DNA from: Actinoplanes regularis
GTDB taxonomy: Bacteria; Actinomycetota; Actinomycetes; Mycobacteriales; Micromonosporaceae
Reading direction: 5' to 3'
Length of the DNA: 64,000 nt
Assembly: GCF_900188005.1 (NCBI RefSeq)
Contig: NZ_FZNR01000031.1
Coordinates: 1 to 64,000 of the forward strand
The notes beneath the pieces are model-generated. The model was given only the letters and a program-made list of their open reading frames with translations. It made no database searches and was not told where the DNA came from. Below are positions 34,002 to 43,612 of the stretch, piece after piece. A program made the translations under genes and the position numbers. Position 1 is the stretch's first letter. Each line of letters begins with the position of its first letter.

Positions 34002-35677
34002 GCCCGGCCCGCCCACCCCAGCCCGGACTTCCCGAAACCGTCCCCGCCCGCATGGTCAACAAATTCGTCTACTGCCCACGCCTGTTCTACCTCGAATGGG
34101 TCCAGGGACGCTTCGCCACCAGCGACGACGTCGAAGAAGGACGCTGGATTCACCGAGTCGTCGACGAACCCGGCGGTGACCTACCCGACCCCGAAACCGA
34201 CCTCGAATGCTTCGCCGGACGAACCTCACGCAGCTTCTGGATCACCTCTACCGACCTCGGCGTCAGCGCGAAAATCGACATCGTCGAGATCAGCGACGAC
34301 GGCACCGTCATACCCGTCGACTACAAGAAAGGCGCGCCCGACCGGCACGGCAAGGCCTGGCCCGCCGACGAAATCCAGTCCGTACTCCAAGCTCTGCTGC
34401 TGCAGGAAGCCGGCTACCGCGTACGAAAAGCCGAAATCTGGTACGCCGAAACCCGCCGCCGCGTCGAGATCCCGATCGACGAAACCCGCCTACAAGACGT
34501 TCACCAACTCATGCAACGCCTCTGGCAGACCGCCGCCAGCGACACCATGCCCGCGCCGCTGCAAGACAGCCCCAAGTGTCCCCGGTGCTCACTGGTCGGA
34601 CTCTGTCTGCCCGACGAGATCAACACCCTGCGCATTCGACAACAGACCGCCCAACGACCCCGCGGCGTCATGGCCGCCGACCCCGACAGCCGCCCCGTCT
34701 ACGTCATGGAACAAGGCACCGTCGTCGGCATCCGCCGAGGTCGCCTCGAGACCTACAAACAGGACGAGAAACTCGCCAGCTACCGGCTCATCGACGTCCA
34801 GCAACTCTGCCTCTACGGCAACATCACCGTCACACCACAGGCGATGCGCGAACTCCTCGCCCGCGAGATCCCCGTCTGCTGGTTCTCCTACGGCGGCTGG
34901 TTCTCCGGCATGGCCCAAGGCCTACCCAGCAAACACGTCGAATTGCGCCGAAGCCAATACACCGCCACACCAGAAACCCTGCTCGCCGCCGCCGGGAGCA
35001 TGATCGAAGGCAAGATCAAAAACTGTCGCACTCTGCTGCGCCGGAACAGCCGTACTCCCACCGGACAAGCCATCGACCAGCTCGCCGACCTTGCCACCGC
35101 AGCCACCACCCCGGCCGGCTATCCCAGCCTCCTCGGCTTCGAAGGCACCGCCGCCCGCATCTACTTCTCCCGATTCAGCGGCATGCTCAGCGAGAACACC
35201 GGCCTCGACACGACCGCTTTCGACACCAACGGCCGGGCCCGCCGACCACCCCCGGACCCCGTCAACGCCCTGCTGTCCTTCACGTACGCGCTACTGGTCA
35301 AAGACCTCACTTCGACACTGGCCACCATCGGGTTCGACCCCTACTACGGGGTGTTCCACCGCCCCCGATACGGACGACCCGCCCTCGCCCTCGACCTCGC
35401 TGAGGAGTTCCGGCCCCTTATCGCCGACAGCACCGTCATCCAGCTGATCAACAACGGCGAAATCCGGCCAACACACTTCACCGGCGGCTGCCAACTCGAC
35501 CGTGACGGCCGCCGAGCCGTCATCACCGCCTACGAACGCCGCATGGCCCACGAGATCAAACACCCCGTCTTCGGCTACCGCGTCAACTACCGCCGAGCCC
35601 TCGACGTTCAAGGCCGCATCCTCGCAGCCCACCTCACCGGAGAACTGCCCGCCTACACCCCCTTCACCACAAGGTGA
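33995..35677 (+). CDS. cas4-cas1: Cas4-Cas1 fusion, spacer-acquisition nuclease/integrase
   Basis: 560 residues. The Cas4 half (about 1-215) has the Fe-S cysteines C27 (VYCPRLFYLEW), C195, C198 and C204 (CPRCSLVGLC) and RecB-nuclease residues D95, D109 and K111 (IPVDYKKG). The Cas1 half starts at about 232 (RPVYVMEQGTVVGIRRG) and holds E383 (LLGFEGTAARIYF), H455 (YGVFHRPRYGRP) and D467 with nearby Glu (LALDLAEEFRP). The fused arrangement is typical of type I-G. It trims prespacers at a PAM and integrates them at the leader end of the arrays. The ATG overlaps the previous stop by 7 bp. All catalytic residues are present, so adaptation should be active. Confidence 0.95.
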   Translation: MVSPARPPQPGLPETVPARMVNKFVYCPRLFYLEWVQGRFATSDDVEEGRWIHRVVDEPGGDLPDPETDLECFAGRTSRSFWITSTDLGVSAKIDIVEISDDGTVIPVDYKKGAPDRHGKAWPADEIQSVLQALLLQEAGYRVRKAEIWYAETRRRVEIPIDETRLQDVHQLMQRLWQTAASDTMPAPLQDSPKCPRCSLVGLCLPDEINTLRIRQQTAQRPRGVMAADPDSRPVYVMEQGTVVGIRRGRLETYKQDEKLASYRLIDVQQLCLYGNITVTPQAMRELLAREIPVCWFSYGGWFSGMAQGLPSKHVELRRSQYTATPETLLAAAGSMIEGKIKNCRTLLRRNSRTPTGQAIDQLADLATAATTPAGYPSLLGFEGTAARIYFSRFSGMLSENTGLDTTAFDTNGRARRPPPDPVNALLSFTYALLVKDLTSTLATIGFDPYYGVFHRPRYGRPALALDLAEEFRPLIADSTVIQLINNGEIRPTHFTGGCQLDRDGRRAVITAYERRMAHEIKHPVFGYRVNYRRALDVQGRILAAHLTGELPAYTPFTTR

Positions 35678-35680
35678 CCC

Positions 35681-35965
35681 ATGGCCCGACGACGATTCCT
35701 CATTGCCTACGACATCTGTGAACCCCAGCGACTCCGGCAAGTCTGCAAGACCATGGAGTCCTACGGCGAACGCCTCCAATACTCCGTGTTCATCTGCGAC
35801 CTCAGCCGTACAGAGCTTGTCTACGCCCGTGCCGAAGTCGAACGGCACATGAAACTCAACGAAGACTCCATCGTGATCGTCGACCTCGGCGAGACGGACG
35901 CCGCCCGCTTCACCTTCATTGGCAAGAAACGTCCGCTGCCATCACAGGCGACAAGAATCATCTGA
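35681..35965 (+). CDS. cas2: Cas2, spacer-acquisition subunit
   Basis: 94 residues with the ferredoxin-like start RRRFLIAYDICEPQRLR (D11 in the usual metal position), the YSVFICDLSRTEL strand and the DSIVIVDLGET strand. Cas2 forms the dimeric bridge between Cas1 dimers in the integration complex. It begins 3 bp after cas4-1 and is the last gene of the operon. Its stop codon lies inside the sequence shared with the leader of array 1 (see leader features), so the second array starts only 169 nt later. Confidence 0.95.
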   Translation: MARRRFLIAYDICEPQRLRQVCKTMESYGERLQYSVFICDLSRTELVYARAEVERHMKLNEDSIVIVDLGETDAARFTFIGKKRPLPSQATRII

Positions 35966-36133
35966 TGCGAGCGCTCCAGTCCCACCCCAATCCCTGGGCA
36001 GCGCTCGCGCCCAGGTCACACCGCACCCAGGCCCAAATCACATCCAAATACCTGAATCAAAGGGAGGTTCTCCGACGTAGCCCTCGCGAGCGCGCGCAAA
36101 GCAGCAGTTCAAGACCCATGATCCAAGCGAGCC
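35964..36133 (+). promoter_or_regulatory. leader of CRISPR array 2
   Basis: 170 nt between the cas2 stop codon and the first repeat. It starts GATGCGAGCGCTC and ends AAGCGAGCC, colinear and of the same length as the array 1 leader. The conserved inverted repeat is GCGAGCGCT (35967-35975) / AGCGCTCGC (36000-36008), and AGCAGTTCAAG near the array corresponds to AGCAGCTCAAG in array 1. The middle 70 nt differ strongly, so the two ends are what is under constraint. Confidence 0.75.
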
Positions 36134-39100
36134 CCGTTCCCGGTCACCGTGACCGGGCTCCGTAGCGGCGTCGGGACGTAGACCGGCGCATCGACTCCCA
36201 GAACTCCGTTCCCGGTCACCGTGACCGGGCTCCGTAGCGGCAAGTCCATGCTCGCCGAGGCCGCGCTTCCTGAGACCGCCGTTCCCGGTCACCGTGACCG
36301 GGCTCCGTAGCGGCCTCTGCGCCGGTCTCGGCCTCCTGGGCCTCGTCGGTCCCGTTCCCGGTCACCGTGACCGGGCTCCGTAGCGGCGGCGCGAGCCTCG
36401 CCAGCGGCGCCAAAGACAAGATCCGTTCCCGGTCACCGTGACCGGGCTCCGTAGCGGCGCCGCTCCCACCACAGCCGCTCCCCTGGCTCCACGCGGCCGT
36501 TCCCGGTCACCGTGACCGGGCTCCGTAGCGGCGAGCTTGGTCGAGGCGACCCAGGCCGAGGACCGCTGCCCGTTCCCGGTCACCGTGACCGGGCTCCGTA
36601 GCGGCATCCTTCGCGTGTCCACCCCCGCACTGGGGAGCCGTTCCCGGTCACCGTGACCGGGCTCCGTAGCGGCCCGGTCAGCTGTGGCCAGGCCGCGACG
36701 ACGACCGCCCGTTCCCGGTCACCGTGACCGGGCTCCGTAGCGGCATCGCCGGTGGCATTCCCGCCGCTCCGCCGCGGCCGCCGTTCCCGGTCACCGTGAC
36801 CGGGCTCCGTAGCGGCAGGAGCTGGGCCGTGAGGTCCGGCAGCGTCTCGACCGTTCCCGGTCACCGTGACCGGGCTCCGTAGCGGCGACGGCATCCGGCA
36901 CGCCGCGCTGGTCGACAACACCCGTTCCCGGTCACCGTGACCGGGCTCCGTAGCGGCGGTGTCCGGCTCGCCAGTATCAAAACCGAAGACCACCGGGCCC
37001 GTTCCCGGTCACCGTGACCGGGCTCCGTAGCGGCGGTGTCCGGCTCGCCAGTATCAAAACCGAAGACCACCGGGCCCGTTCCCGGTCACCGTGACCGGGC
37101 TCCGTAGCGGCGGTGTCCGGCTCGCCAGTATCAAAACCGAAGACCACCGGGCCCGTTCCCGGTCACCGTGACCGGGCTCCGTAGCGGCTGCGACTCCCGG
37201 TTCTGCCAGGTGGTCCGCTCCTCCGTTCCCGGTCACCGTGACCGGGCTCCGTAGCGGCGAGGCCATGCGTGCGCGTCAGGCAGCGAATCGCAACCGTTCC
37301 CGGTCACCGTGACCGGGCTCCGTAGCGGCTCGCAGATCACCTACTACGCCGCTCGCAACGCCCGCGCCCGTTCCCGGTCACCGTGACCGGGCTCCGTAGC
37401 GGCGCGATCGCAGTCACGTCGTCTCCTTCAGCGTCCAGCCCGTTCCCGGTCACCGTGACCGGGCTCCGTAGCGGCGGGCTTTGCGGCGACCAGGTCCGTA
37501 CCTATGTTCGCCCGTTCCCGGTCACCGTGACCGGGCTCCGTAGCGGCACCGTGTAACTCCAGACGGTCACGTCCTCCGACGACCGTTCCCGGTCACCGTG
37601 ACCGGGCTCCGTAGCGGCAAGCTCGGCACGATGGGCCTGTCCGAGAACTGGAAGCCGTTCCCGGTCACCGTGACCGGGCTCCGTAGCGGCCCGGCCAGGA
37701 CCAAGCACCTCGAGCAGGTCTTGCCGACCCGTTCCCGGTCACCGTGACCGGGCTCCGTAGCGGCCGGGCCAGGCCATGGTCACCTCCCGCGTCTTGTGGT
37801 GCCGTTCCCGGTCACCGTGACCGGGCTCCGTAGCGGCTACGCCGCCAGCTCCCGCTTGGCGATGCCCTGGATCCCGTTCCCGGTCACCGTGACCGGGCTC
37901 CGTAGCGGCCAGCACGGCGACGAGTACTACTACGGCGCCGAGCTGGCCGTTCCCGGTCACCGTGACCGGGCTCCGTAGCGGCAACCTCCAGGCGATCGAC
38001 CTACTCGTGCGCGTCGGCCGTTCCCGGTCACCGTGACCGGGCTCCGTAGCGGCAGGCCGCGCTTACGGCGCCAGTACTTGACCTGTTCGCCCGTTCCCGG
38101 TCACCGTGACCGGGCTCCGTAGCGGCAGCAACCGAGCGCGCCACAACGCCTTCGGCCACCGCCGTTCCCGGTCACCGTGACCGGGCTCCGTAGCGGCCTG
38201 GTGAGATCCCACGGCCGTACAACACGCTGGCCCCCGTTCCCGGTCACCGTGACCGGGCTCCGTAGCGGCCGCTTCACCGCGCCGGCGACCTTGCGGTAGC
38301 CGCCCGTTCCCGGTCACCGTGACCGGGCTCCGTAGCGGCAAGGTCAGCTTGTCAGCGTTGAACATCGAGCCGACCGTTCCCGGTCACCGTGACCGGGCTC
38401 CGTAGCGGCCGCAGGATCGTGAGGCGGAACTCCGTCGGGGTCACGGCCGTTCCCGGTCACCGTGACCGGGCTCCGTAGCGGCCCGTATCGGCCGAGGCCC
38501 TGACCATCCGGTCCGACCACCGTTCCCGGTCACCGTGACCGGGCTGCGTAGCGGCCCCGCGATCCTCACGGCCTGGTCGTGATTGCCCGGCCGTTCCCGG
38601 TCACCGGACCGGGCTCCGTAGCGGCACGACCATCAAGGGCGACCGTAAAGAGGAACACCCAACCGTTCCCGGTCACCGTGACCGGGCTCCGTAGCGGCGG
38701 CGTGTCCAGCCACCACCGAGTCGCATCGCTGCCCGTCCGTTCCCGGTCACCGTGACCGGGCACCGTAGCGGCGTGCCCCGAGCAGGAGCCCACGTGGCGA
38801 GGTCAGTGCCGTTCCCGGTCATCGTGACCGGGCTCCGTAGCGGCATGCGGTCTCCTCGGCTTCCCGGGCGTCAGCGCGGCACCGTTCCCGGTCACCGTGA
38901 CCGGGCTCCGTAGCGGCTAGATCTGGGTGTGCATCGCACCGAACCAGGCGACCGTTCCCGGTCACCGTGACCGGGCTCTGTAGCGGCATGTGGACGTTCT
39001 CGTCCTTGATCGCGGCCAGCGTCCGTTCCCGGTCAAGGTGACCGGGCTCCGTAGCGGCAACTGGATCGCCACCAGGCCGGACTGGTTGAGGGCCTCCGTT

Positions 39101-39279
39101 CCCGGTCACCGTTACCGGGCTCCGTAGCGGCCTTGCGTCGTCGGCCCGGTGCTCGATGGAGCCGAGCCGTTTCCGGTCGCCGTGACCGGGCTCCGTAACG
39201 GCAAGTCCGCTCGCGGTACCACCACCGAGGCCCGTGCCCGTGCCCGTTCCCGGTCATCGCGACCGGGCTCCGTGGCGGC
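36134..39279 (+). CRISPR. CRISPR array 2 (44 repeats, 43 spacers)
   Basis: 36-bp repeats starting CCGTTCCCGGTCACC and ending GGGCTCCGTAGCGGC, with starts from 36134 to 39244 at intervals of 68-77 bp (spacers 32-41 nt). The stem CCCGGTCAC/GTGACCGGG is longer than in array 1. Repeats 1-33 appear invariant; substitutions or deletions accumulate from repeat 34 (38520) onward, ending with 39167 and 39244, which carry several changes, so the leader lies on the cas2 side. One 41-nt spacer is present three times in succession, after the repeats at 36922, 36999 and 37076. No spacer was matched to a source here because no search was possible. Confidence 0.97.
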
Positions 39280-39447
39280 TGGCGCCACCCCGCAACTGAT
39301 GCTGTTTGGCTTTTTCGGTCACCGCGGCAGGCTCGGGGGTGAAGGTGGACTGTGATGCTCCGTTCATGGGGGTCCGACGGTGACTGTCCGGGGCCCGCCT
39401 TTGATGATGTTGATATCGGGCTCGACTTGTTGGCTGGCGAAGGAAGA

Positions 39448-39963
39448 CTATTGCGGGTCCGGGGTGCCGTTTTCCCAGATGCAGGGGGAGTCGCTGCTGA
39501 GCGTGATGTCGAGGTGGTCGCCGCGGCTCCAGGCATTGGCGGTCACGAAGTAGCCGTCGGGCGTCTCGACGCTGTAGCGCGGCTCCGGTTCGCTGCGCTT
39601 GTCCGTGTGGACCTTGTAGCCCTTCTGCTGCCAGAAGGTGACCAGTGTCGGAATGATCTGCTCAGTCGGCCACGCACCGGTGCCGGGCGGGACGATGAGG
39701 TAACGCTTCTCAGCAAAGATGCGGCCGGCGGGGCCGCCATCCGTGGCGTCGTCGCACGGCAGGCTGTCCTCGTCAACGTTGATCTTGAGGGTGGCGCCGG
39801 ATGGTAGCTGCCCGAAAGCCTCGTGAACGAGTTCTTCTACCCGCTGGACGGCCTGAGCTTTGGTCGCGGTGGGCTGCAAACTCTTGTCCTCTCCGGCACA
39901 TGCGGCCAGTGTCAAGGTCGTGACCGCTGCCATCAGCGTGTAGCGGAGCCGTCGGATTGTCAT
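39448..39963 (-). CDS. lipoprotein of unknown function
   Basis: 171 residues with a lipoprotein signal peptide: basic MTIRRLRYTLMAAVTTLTLA followed by the lipobox LAAC (Cys at about 22) and a polar linker (AGEDKSLQPTATKAQ). The mature domain has a Cys pair (SLPCDDA ... SPCIWE), alternating strands and helices, and a TFWQQKGYKVHTDKRSEPE segment. It should sit on the outer face of the membrane. It lies 14 bp after the stop of the DUF1023-type hydrolase and is the last gene of a three-gene minus-strand unit. No function known. Confidence 0.8.
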   Translation of the reverse strand: MTIRRLRYTLMAAVTTLTLAACAGEDKSLQPTATKAQAVQRVEELVHEAFGQLPSGATLKINVDEDSLPCDDATDGGPAGRIFAEKRYLIVPPGTGAWPTEQIIPTLVTFWQQKGYKVHTDKRSEPEPRYSVETPDGYFVTANAWSRGDHLDITLSSDSPCIWENGTPDPQ

Positions 39964-39977
39964 GTCAGTACACCTCG

Positions 39978-41636
39978 CTACAGCTTGCCGGTGACGATCA
40001 ATGCGATGTTCTTGCGGGCGATGTTGTTGTCGTTCCAGTAGGCGGAGTGGGTGTCGCCTTCGGCGTTGGAGTTGCCGGGGTCGCTGGCGAATACCCGGGC
40101 GCCGAAGTCCAGGTCGCTCGGGTCGTTGCCATGGGCGATGTCCCAGTCGGGAACTTTACGGATCGCGTCGTACTCCGCGCGGGTCGCATAGACCTGGTCC
40201 GGCCGTACGCCGGTCAGATCGGATGCCTGGTTGACGTCGACGCCGGGGGAGCCGACGAATACCAGGGCGTCGGCGCTGATGCTCGGGCTCATCGCGGCGT
40301 GCCCGATGACGGTTGAGCCGTAGCTGTGTCCCAGGACGGTGTTACGGGACGGGATGTCGCCTTCGTGGGTGGCTCGCAGCCCGGTCTGGAAGTTGTCGAG
40401 CGCCGGGCCGCCGTCCTCGGCGTAGGAGCTGAAACCCGCGTCCGGCAGGATCGCGTTCGGGGCGTCGTAGCCGTACCAGTAGACCGCAGCGGTGCTCCTT
40501 GTCGGATCCTGGAGGGCTGCGTCACTCGCCATGATGCCAGCGCGGCTCATTCCGCCTGCCGCTTTGGAGAGGTCTTCTCCGGTGCCAGGTACGTAGGTAA
40601 CAATGTTGTTCGATGTGTCGGGGTTGCCGACAGAGACGATTGCCTTGCCGTCGGCGGCGGTGGAAAGGCCGATCAGGTATGCGTCGGGCTTGTTGGGATC
40701 GGCGAGTCGAGAGCTGATGGCTTCGAGACCTCGCAACTTGCCGGCGAGATCGTCGTGCTGCGTTCCCAACTGGGCGAGCTCGGCGTCCAAGGCGGTCTTG
40801 GCGTCGAATGCGTCCGGATACACCTCAGTGATCCGGCCCTGGTCGTACATACTCTTCAAATACTGCGTACGAGCGTCGACCGACGCGGCCTGCTGCTTGA
40901 GGCTGTCGGTGTCGCGCTGCAGTACAGAGCGGTTGGCTACGTCGCGGTCGGTGATCGGGATACCGTCGATCCAGCCGACGAGCTCGGGGAAATCCAAGAT
41001 CGCCTGCTCCTGCTGCTGCGGGGTAAGTGACTCCCACCAGGCGCGGACCTCGGCCGGGGACCGCTTGGCCTGTGCCTCAAGGTCCGTACGGGAAAGGGCC
41101 GGTAGCTGCGTCGTCCCGAAGCCGGCCTTGGGCGAGGGAGCGTTGACAGTGATGGCGTTGGCGGTGGAATCGTCGAGCGCTCGTGCGCTTTCCAGGACAG
41201 CCCGCAGGTCGTTCAGCAGTGCTCCGGTTTCACGCGCGGTGTGATCCAGGTTGCCTGCGGAGTACGCCGTTGCCGGCGCGGTGATGGTGGCAGCGGCGGT
41301 ATCGACGGTGTATCCAGACTGACGAGCCGAGGCGACGATGTTCTCCGCCTGCTGCCGCAGGGCTTTCATGCCGTAGGCATGCTGGTCCATCGCATCGTGG
41401 ACGCGCTTGGCCGGGTTGTAGGTGTTGCTGACCTCAGCGCGAAGATCGGCAGCTTTCTCTGCCGCCGCCTCCGAGCCGGTGCCACTCGACCAGGCGTAGG
41501 GCAGGTCACGGGTTCCCCGGATCAGTTGCTCTGCGGCGTCGTCGATTCCCTGGGCGAGCCGGTGCCAATGGTCGACAGCGGAATGCCACGGCGCCGCGTC
41601 GAACGACAGAAGGTCTTCCAGGGTCATCTCGCTCAT
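39978..41636 (-). CDS. DUF1023-type alpha/beta hydrolase with N-terminal helical (ESX-like) region
   Basis: 552 residues. The first 160 are helical (DDAAEQLIRGTRDLPYAWSS, then MKALRQQAENIVASARQSGY), resembling WXG100/PPE-like helical hairpins. A linker with SLTPQQQEQAILDFPELVG precedes a catalytic alpha/beta hydrolase domain: strand VYWYGYDAP, nucleophile S438 in VLGHSYGSTVIG, and a likely Asp in VFVGSPGVDVNQA. The last residues include SAYWNDNN, where a catalytic His is present in DTHSAYW. DUF1023 proteins of this layout are frequent in actinomycetes beside ESX substrates, hence possible type VII secretion. The start overlaps the stop of the small helical protein by 4 bp. Confidence 0.85.
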   Translation of the reverse strand: MSEMTLEDLLSFDAAPWHSAVDHWHRLAQGIDDAAEQLIRGTRDLPYAWSSGTGSEAAAEKAADLRAEVSNTYNPAKRVHDAMDQHAYGMKALRQQAENIVASARQSGYTVDTAAATITAPATAYSAGNLDHTARETGALLNDLRAVLESARALDDSTANAITVNAPSPKAGFGTTQLPALSRTDLEAQAKRSPAEVRAWWESLTPQQQEQAILDFPELVGWIDGIPITDRDVANRSVLQRDTDSLKQQAASVDARTQYLKSMYDQGRITEVYPDAFDAKTALDAELAQLGTQHDDLAGKLRGLEAISSRLADPNKPDAYLIGLSTAADGKAIVSVGNPDTSNNIVTYVPGTGEDLSKAAGGMSRAGIMASDAALQDPTRSTAAVYWYGYDAPNAILPDAGFSSYAEDGGPALDNFQTGLRATHEGDIPSRNTVLGHSYGSTVIGHAAMSPSISADALVFVGSPGVDVNQASDLTGVRPDQVYATRAEYDAIRKVPDWDIAHGNDPSDLDFGARVFASDPGNSNAEGDTHSAYWNDNNIARKNIALIVTGKL

Positions 41637-41953
41637 CGGGGCACCCGGTACTGGCTCCCCTGGAGACCGTCGGCGTTTGTGTGATCAGTTGCCCGGTAGT
41701 CTCGAGCCGCTTTGGTCAAACGTGCGCCGAAGGAATCGACATCATTGGTCAGCCGGTGCAGGTCGGCAAGCCAGGCCATCGCTGCCGATTGGGCTGCCCT
41801 GGCCGCCTCCGAGCCGGCCTGAGGCGTAGGAGCAAGTCCCGCTTCGGCGTTCTTCGCGGTGTTGCGCAACGTTGTCGCGGCCGCGGTGACCTCTGTTCCG
41901 ATCCCACGCAGGGCCTGAACGTCAACCTCAAGCTGCGTAGGCTGCATCGACAC
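41633..41953 (-). CDS. small ESX-type helical protein
   Basis: 106 residues forming two amphipathic helices (EVDVQALRGIGTEVTAAATT, and AAMAWLADLHRLTNDVDSFG) separated by a Pro/Gly turn, with a C-terminal AARDYRATDHTN tail. Length and architecture match the WXG100/EspC-like superfamily of type VII secretion partners, although no classical WxG is present. It is translationally coupled (ATGA) to the hydrolase downstream, suggesting a secreted heterodimer or partner function. The preceding 265 bp (41954-42218) hold no gene that I can support. Confidence 0.7.
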   Translation of the reverse strand: MSMQPTQLEVDVQALRGIGTEVTAAATTLRNTAKNAEAGLAPTPQAGSEAARAAQSAAMAWLADLHRLTNDVDSFGARLTKAARDYRATDHTNADGLQGSQYRVPR

Positions 41954-42218
41954 CCTCCCCGTGTATGCGAACTTTGCACTCTATAGGCCATACAGCAACA
42001 CCGATGCCCCGGTTCATCTCGGCTGGTGAATCGCCCGCAACGTTCAATCGGACGCGACAGCCGGGCCAGTCTGCACGGGGGCATGCTCAATGGCGAAGGA
42101 CACCCGACGACCAGAAACGCTGAAAGGCTCTGGTCTGCGGCCTGACGTGCGGGGTAGGCCCAGCCGGAGAAGCGCTCGGGTGCCTCGCGAGCAGAGCCTT
42201 TCGGCGAGCCGGAATCCT

Positions 42219-42434
42219 TCAGCTGCAGCCCTCTTCCCCGGTGTTCGCCTGGCGGGGGCGGTAGGTGTGGATCCATGCCTCAACCTCGCAGGCGAGCCAC
42301 ACGCGGCCCATGGCCAGTTCCCCGCACGGTCGCGGGAAGTCGGCGCGCTCGGTCAACTGTTGGATACGCTGGCGGGACAAGCGGAGCCGCTGTTGGACCT
42401 CGCGGGTGCCCATCAGTTTCGGGCGCTCGGGCAT
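42219..42434 (-). CDS. AlpA/MerR-like helix-turn-helix protein
   Basis: 71 residues with a winged HTH pattern: LMGTREVQQRLRLSRQRIQQ, LTERADFPRPCGELAMGRVW and LACEVEAWIHTYR. This is the layout of AlpA/excisionase-type DNA-binding proteins that recognise short operators. It lies 50 bp after the last gene of the lanthipeptide unit on the same strand, so it may be its regulator, or a leftover of a mobile element. The preceding gene (42486-43610) is close enough for cotranscription. Confidence 0.7.
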   Translation of the reverse strand: MPERPKLMGTREVQQRLRLSRQRIQQLTERADFPRPCGELAMGRVWLACEVEAWIHTYRPRQANTGEEGCS

Positions 42435-42485
42435 GGCTGGCGTTCAGTCCTTTCGTCGGCGTGGAGTCGCTCGATCCGCTTGCTG

Positions 42486-43610
42486 CTATGGATGCTGGTT
42501 GTGGACTTTGAGAGCGAATGCCAGTCGGTGAGTCGCCTCGCGGGCGGCGCTCACGAGTTCTCGTTGCGCGGACCCGGGAAAGGCGTCGAAGCCGAGTCCG
42601 GACTCCGCAGCCAACTCGTTGAGCTGCTTGGCCTGCTGGTCCGTGAGACCGCTGGCTGCTGAAGAATGTTTCGCGACGTCGCGAGCGGCGTAGCCGTCAG
42701 CGGAGGCGACCGCTTCGTCAGCGACCAGACCCAGGATGTCGATACCCTTCTCGGGTTCGAGTGCGGTGGCCAGGGTGGCGATGGTGAGCCCAAACTGCGC
42801 CCGATAGGAGGGACGCCCGGTGTTTGGCGTTGCCCGGTAGCGGGCCGCGGCGGTGTCCAGGTGTTGCGCCGCGGTGCCTGCGTGTAGGTCCGCTATGACG
42901 GCGTGGAGACATGGAATGACGTCGCGTTCCCACGGCTCGGTCGGTGTGCTGCGGCTCAAGAGCTCGCGGCCTTGATCCCGGTCGCCGTCGATGATGTGGG
43001 CGATGATCGCGGCCTGCCGGCCTTCGAGCAGATGGTCGCCGACACCGTTGTGGCGCCGAGCGTGGTCTGCAGCCTGGGTCCAACGGTCCCCGAGCGCCAG
43101 GGCACGGACGCCGTCACCGACGAGTTGAAGCCAGATCCAGCGATGGAGCATCTCCTTGTCCCGCCGGTCACCCGTGAGGTCCGCTGTGGGCAGGGTGCGA
43201 GTGTCGACAACAAGGTTCCGGTTGCCGGTGATCGCCCGGTGCATGGCCTCGAGCAGGCGCAGGGCAGGGGAGCCATGGTCCGCGCGGATCTGCTGGCGGG
43301 CAAGGTTGTGAACGGGCTCGAGCAGGTAGCGGGCTTCGAGGTAGGTCAGTTGTCGTCCGATCTGCCGATAGGCGTTGATGTGTTGCCAGCAGAGCTGCCG
43401 GGCAAGGTCGGGATGGCCGCCGTCGCTGGCGATCAGGGCGGCTTTGTTCAGGGCGTGAGCGGCGTCGTGCATTCCGCCTTCGGCTTTCTCCGCCGCGGCT
43501 TGTACTGCGTCGGTGACGACCTTGATGCGTTCGGGCAGGCTGGGGCAGGCGGGGCGGGGCCGACCGATCAGTGGGAAGTGCCGAAGGGCGGCTCGGGCGC
43601 TCGGGTGCAT
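42486..43610 (-). CDS. lanthipeptide-cluster-associated helical protein of unknown function
   Basis: 374 residues, almost entirely helical, rich in Ala, Arg and Leu. The repeated helix pairs (ALNKAALIASDGGHPDLARQ, YLEARYLLEPVHNLARQQIR, RALALGDRWTQAADHARR) resemble TPR-like solenoids, but no consensus TPR can be assigned. It starts 2 bp after the thiopeptide-type dehydratase subunit stop, so it is part of the same transcription unit. Proteins of this size in such clusters are unassigned; a scaffold or regulatory role is guesswork. Start ATG at 43610. Confidence 0.75.
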   Translation of the reverse strand: MHPSARAALRHFPLIGRPRPACPSLPERIKVVTDAVQAAAEKAEGGMHDAAHALNKAALIASDGGHPDLARQLCWQHINAYRQIGRQLTYLEARYLLEPVHNLARQQIRADHGSPALRLLEAMHRAITGNRNLVVDTRTLPTADLTGDRRDKEMLHRWIWLQLVGDGVRALALGDRWTQAADHARRHNGVGDHLLEGRQAAIIAHIIDGDRDQGRELLSRSTPTEPWERDVIPCLHAVIADLHAGTAAQHLDTAAARYRATPNTGRPSYRAQFGLTIATLATALEPEKGIDILGLVADEAVASADGYAARDVAKHSSAASGLTDQQAKQLNELAAESGLGFDAFPGSAQRELVSAAREATHRLAFALKVHNQHP

Positions 43611-43612
43611 GG

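Noticed and set aside
36038..39109. Open frames across CRISPR array 2
   Set aside because: They consist of translated repeats (AATEPGHGDRER-like units).
39309..39344. Possible 45th degenerate CRISPR repeat after array 2
   Set aside because: A TTTTTCGGTCACCG stretch is similar to the repeat core, but the spacing is 65 bp and the rest matches poorly; I end the array at 39279.
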